Positions 6,834-9,541 of a stretch of 9,541 nt of DNA are shown here, piece by piece. Position 1 is the first letter of the stretch. Every line of letters begins with the position of its first letter. Origin of the DNA: ANME-2 cluster archaeon (lineage in GTDB: Archaea; Halobacteriota; Methanosarcinia; Methanosarcinales; Methanogasteraceae); the NCBI GenBank assembly GCA_003601535.1, contig PIXW01000157.1, positions 1 through 9,541 on the forward strand. Direction: 5' to 3'. The notes beneath the pieces were generated by a model. It saw only the letters and a program-made list of their open reading frames with translations. It ran no database searches and was not told the DNA's origin. Position numbers and translations under genes: made by a program.

Positions 6834-7430
6834 TCAATCACCGATACCTTCGAATAACAGATCTATCTTTCCAGAGATGTCACTGGAAAATGAGAAATCG
6901 CCATCGGCGTTCACCCACATCATCAATGAATGAACATATATAGCAGTTAGAACTTCGGCTGCTTTCTTTGCCTCAATATGGCTTTTCACCTCGCTATTTT
7001 TCATCCCCTCTTCAAGTAAATCCTGGAGAATTTTGATGATGCGGCGGCTTCTACTGTTATCGGGTCTCAAACCAGAATATCCTATATATCTCCGGTATTC
7101 AAAGATCAACAGTTTTGTAAGCTCTCTATCCTTTTCATAGCTTTCTGCCAGACGGACCAGTAAATTTGTTATCTTCTCCTTTGCAGGAATACTTCTTTTC
7201 GTTTCATTTTCAATCAGATTATAAATTAGCTCATCCCTTTGTTCTCCGAAGTACAGGAGGAGCGCCTCTTTAGTCGGGAAATAATTGAAAAATGTACCTT
7301 TGGCTATCCCCGCTTCTTTTGCAATCTCATCAACAGTCGTATTTTCAAACCCCTTTTCTTTAAATAGTCTTCCTGATACCTCAAAAATCCTATTTTTCGT
7401 TTCTATTTTCTTTTTCTCGCGTAGAGACAT
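6834..7430 (-). CDS. TetR family transcriptional regulator of the ABC exporter operon
   Basis: 198 residues. The N-terminal TetR DNA-binding domain is clear: helix 1 RIFEVSGRLFKEKGFENTTV (14-33), then the helix-turn-helix VDEIAKEAGIAKGTFFNYFP (33-52) and the family's KEALL helix. The rest (about 60-198) is an all-helical ligand-binding and dimerisation domain that fits no specific subgroup I can name. It probably represses its own operon and is released by a ligand, perhaps the exported compound. Support comes from two palindromes in its promoter (7453-7482) and from being the first gene of a compact set with the ATPase and permease. The ribosome site GAGAGG lies 8 bp before the ATG. Family is firm; autoregulation is a well-supported inference, ligand unknown. 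Confidence 0.92.
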   Translation of the reverse strand: MSLREKKKIETKNRIFEVSGRLFKEKGFENTTVDEIAKEAGIAKGTFFNYFPTKEALLLYFGEQRDELIYNLIENETKRSIPAKEKITNLLVRLAESYEKDRELTKLLIFEYRRYIGYSGLRPDNSRSRRIIKILQDLLEEGMKNSEVKSHIEAKKAAEVLTAIYVHSLMMWVNADGDFSFSSDISGKIDLLFEGIGD

Positions 7431-7452
7431 GTTACCATCCTCTCAATTGATA

Positions 7453-7482
7453 ATGACCATAGTCATACATGACCCTGGTCAT
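7453..7482 (-). promoter_or_regulatory. Tandem TetR-type operator, two 14-bp palindromes
   Basis: ATGACCATAGTCAT (7453-7466, one mismatched pair) and ATGACCCTGGTCAT (7469-7482, symmetric in both 6-base arms). They share the ATGACC-NN-GGTCAT design, are 2 bp apart and their centres are 16 bp apart. They sit between the TATA box and the start codon, covering the likely transcription start. The obvious ligand is the adjacent TetR protein; this is inferred, not shown. Confidence 0.78.
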
Positions 7483-7494
7483 ATTTAAAGTTTT
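7481..7494 (-). promoter_or_regulatory. TATA box with BRE-like element for the tetR-ABC operon
   Basis: Read on the - strand, CTTTAAATAT (7481-7490) is a good archaeal TATA box preceded by an A-rich BRE-like CCAAAA. It lies about 55 bp before the tetR ATG, so transcription should start near 7457-7462, inside the first palindrome. No good bacterial -35 is seen, which supports an archaeal host. Confidence 0.62.
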
Positions 7495-7543
7495 GGTGTT
7501 GATATTGTTGAATGGTAGCAGACCTTGCATCCACAACAGGACG

Positions 7544-9541
7544 TCATATAAGCGAGGCGAGATCGACAAGGATTCGCGGCAGTTCAAGGTCGCCCGGATA
7601 TGCCATGTACTTCGCTTCCCACTCAGGATCGAACTTCTCCTTGTATTCACGCAGACCATGGAAGTTGTAAAAATGCTCCCCGTGACTGAAGATGAACGCA
7701 CCAAGCCGGCTCCGGTGTGGCGCAGGAGCGTGATTGTTAAGTCCTGATAGTGGTGCCATCCCCAGATTGAACCACTGGTATCCTTTCTGCTTTCCCCACA
7801 GCATGAGCTCTATAAACAGGTAGTCCATGACACCGTGCTGGGTATCAGGAAGGTATCGCATCAGATCGACGGAGAGTTCCTCCTTCCCGGCTCCCTGCCA
7901 GATGTTTGCGAATGCGATGATCCTTCCATCCATCTTAACGACCGCCACAGAAAACCGCTTCAGATATTCGGCGTCGAAGAACCCGGTTGAGAATCCATGT
8001 TCCCTTGTGTTCTTATGTGCAAGCCATGCATCGGATATCTCTTTCAACCGATGGAGCCGGGTCGGGACGCACACCTGCGGGATCACTTCAAACGAGCATC
8101 CTCCCTTTTCAAGCCGGCGTTTGGTGTAGCGAAGCCTCCTGCGGGCATGTCCTTCCAGAGAGAAGGTTTTCAGAGGAACACGCGCTTCCTCTCCGATTTT
8201 TGTCACGGTGAGTCCGATGTCGAGATAGAGGTGAAGATTCTCCTGCCCGACCTCGTAAAAGACCGTCCATCCACCGTTACGTTCACACATCTCATAGAAC
8301 TGCCAGACGAGTTCAGTCCTCTCTTCAGCGGGACCGACCGGATCTCCCATCGCTACCCAGCTTCGACCCTTGATGCCGTACATGATGAAGGCATTCTTAT
8401 CTTCGCTCCACAGGAATGTCTTGTCTCCGAGCAGGGCGAGGTTGGGATATGTTCTTCGTGATCGTTTGACGACAGCACTGGCTCGATTCAAGTCATCCGG
8501 ATCAGGAAGCGCGGGTTTCGGCTGGGCAGGATGCAGCAATCTGGCAGCAGCATAACAAAGCGCGATACTGATTGCCCCGACGGTGGCACGAAGAGATCTG
8601 GGAGCATCACCTGACCGGATGAATTGCCACCAGAGCTCATGCGAAAATTCGAGATGCCTGTATGAGAAGATTTCAAGCCAGATTACACCTGATAGCACGA
8701 TGATGATGGCAACGATCCAGCCTGGGGTGAAGCGTCCGCTAAAGAGAAATGCTCTCCTGTAGAAATAGCGTCTGCATGGCAGAAGTGCCCCAAGGATGAT
8801 CGCCAGTGCGATTGCTTCCTCATAATCAAATCCCTTGCAGAGGGAGAAGATGATCCCTGCGCCAGTGAGAAACAGAGTAAGAATGTAAGCGTCGCGAAGT
8901 CTGCGCTGTATACCCCGCGCAAGGAGGAGGAGTCCCATTCCGGCTATGCTTCCGAGAAAGTGGGAGATCTCGATTACCGGCAGAGGTAAAAAACTGTTGA
9001 GCCATTCGAGACGCCATGGCACCGCGGGCGTTGCCCCGGAGAGGAGCAGAATCGCACCGCTCGCAAAGGTTGCAAAGGCAAGTACGGTAGGAACCAGCCA
9101 TGGAATCCACTGCCCGAAGATGCGGGTAACCTGCTTGACCCCCTCCCTATTCCGGATCACTTCATGCGCTCCGAAGAGCAGCAGAGCTATGGCGAGCGGC
9201 AGGAGGTAGTACATCACCCGGTAAACCAGAAGCGTTCCGATGATCATGGGTGCCGGTAGGCTGGATGAGAGGAGCACGAGAACCACGGACTCAAAGACCC
9301 CGATCCCGCCAGGGACATGGCTTGCCAGCCCTGCCGATTGGGCAAGCAGGAAGATTGCGATGAATACCGGAAATGAAGGGATTTTCGTGGATGGGAACAG
9401 GACGTAGAGGACGCTGGCTGCGAGCGCCCAGTCAAGGGAAGAGATTACGATCTGGGCAGGAAAGAGCCTGGCAGGCGGAAGAGCGAACTCCCACTTCCTG
9501 ATCCTGAGAGGCTTCTTCATCGAGACGCTTCCAAGCAGATA
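7544..9541 (-). CDS. mprF: MprF-type phosphatidylglycerol aminoacyltransferase/flippase, N-terminus outside the window
   Basis: The frame is open to the right edge, so the gene is incomplete at its 5' end: an ATG at 9520 gives 658 residues, but 7 more in-frame codons precede it and full MprF proteins are about 840-860 residues. Residue numbers here count from 9520. The membrane part shows the MprF flippase landmarks SSLDWALAASVLY (27-39) and LASHVPGGIGVFE (65-77), then many hydrophobic helices up to about 330. The soluble C-terminal DUF2156 domain (about 345-640) has GDKTFLWSEDKNAFIMYG, SWVAMGDPVGP (387-397), KIGEEARVPL (441-450), NLGMAPLSGL (585-594) and YNFHGLREYKEKFDPEW (618-634), all typical. 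MprF transfers an amino acid (classically lysine) from its tRNA to phosphatidylglycerol and flips the product outward, lowering surface charge. In an archaeon the acceptor would be an ether-lipid analogue. Amino-acid specificity is not predictable. Confidence 0.93.
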   Translation of the reverse strand, partial: YLLGSVSMKKPLRIRKWEFALPPARLFPAQIVISSLDWALAASVLYVLFPSTKIPSFPVFIAIFLLAQSAGLASHVPGGIGVFESVVLVLLSSSLPAPMIIGTLLVYRVMYYLLPLAIALLLFGAHEVIRNREGVKQVTRIFGQWIPWLVPTVLAFATFASGAILLLSGATPAVPWRLEWLNSFLPLPVIEISHFLGSIAGMGLLLLARGIQRRLRDAYILTLFLTGAGIIFSLCKGFDYEEAIALAIILGALLPCRRYFYRRAFLFSGRFTPGWIVAIIIVLSGVIWLEIFSYRHLEFSHELWWQFIRSGDAPRSLRATVGAISIALCYAAARLLHPAQPKPALPDPDDLNRASAVVKRSRRTYPNLALLGDKTFLWSEDKNAFIMYGIKGRSWVAMGDPVGPAEERTELVWQFYEMCERNGGWTVFYEVGQENLHLYLDIGLTVTKIGEEARVPLKTFSLEGHARRRLRYTKRRLEKGGCSFEVIPQVCVPTRLHRLKEISDAWLAHKNTREHGFSTGFFDAEYLKRFSVAVVKMDGRIIAFANIWQGAGKEELSVDLMRYLPDTQHGVMDYLFIELMLWGKQKGYQWFNLGMAPLSGLNNHAPAPHRSRLGAFIFSHGEHFYNFHGLREYKEKFDPEWEAKYMAYPGDLELPRILVDLASLI

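Noticed and set aside
6830..6841. GTG start for the ATPase at 6841
   Set aside because: The ATG at 6829 has a perfectly spaced GGTGAT ribosome site and avoids the overlap with the TetR stop.
7997..8461. 154-residue + strand frame opposite the DUF2156 domain
   Set aside because: Antisense to strongly conserved MprF motifs, so it is not independent coding sequence.
1..9541. CRISPR arrays, tRNA or rRNA genes, insertion-sequence transposases
   Set aside because: No regularly spaced repeats, no cloverleaf-like conserved arms and no transposase motifs were seen on either strand.

Overview
This looks like archaeal DNA. The evidence is a TATA-box/BRE-like promoter (CTTTAAATAT behind an A-rich element) upstream of the regulator gene, Shine-Dalgarno matches of the GGTGAT/GAGG type, tight ATGA and few-base gene junctions, and a UPF0175/DUF3368 toxin-antitoxin pair of the kind common in archaea. 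A methanogen- or ANME-like euryarchaeon is a plausible source, but no marker gene in the window fixes the taxon.

Layout. The first 0.97 kb is on the + strand: the last C-terminal repeat of a TolB/WD40-like beta-propeller protein, then a UPF0175 antitoxin and a DUF3368 PIN-like toxin joined by an ATGA overlap. About 0.3 kb (969-1269) between convergent genes has no credible gene but holds several small inverted repeats. Everything from 1270 to the right edge is on the - strand. In order of transcription (right to left) it reads: an MprF-type phosphatidylglycerol aminoacyltransferase whose 5' end lies outside the window; a TetR regulator, DrrA-like ABC ATPase and DrrB-like permease; then a GT2 glycosyltransferase, a GH35/GH42-like glycoside hydrolase and a 285-residue protein I do not recognise.

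How the genes may work together. TetR-ATPase-permease is a compact drug/lipid-exporter operon. Its promoter carries two tandem 14-bp palindromes between the TATA box and the start codon, exactly where a TetR autorepressor would bind. The GT2, glycosidase and unknown genes are separated by 1 bp and by a 4-bp overlap, so they are almost certainly one transcript; the glycosidase has no signal peptide, so it probably acts in the cytoplasm. MprF modifies and flips membrane lipids, so the - strand genes may share a cell-envelope or glycolipid theme. That is inference.

Base composition differs between blocks. Hand-counted samples of the ABC block are about 32-38% G+C, and samples of the glycosidase and MprF genes are about 53-58%. 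This suggests the exporter operon was inserted between mprF and the glycan genes. The least explained parts are the three-gene GT2/glycosidase/unknown operon and the 285-residue protein itself.
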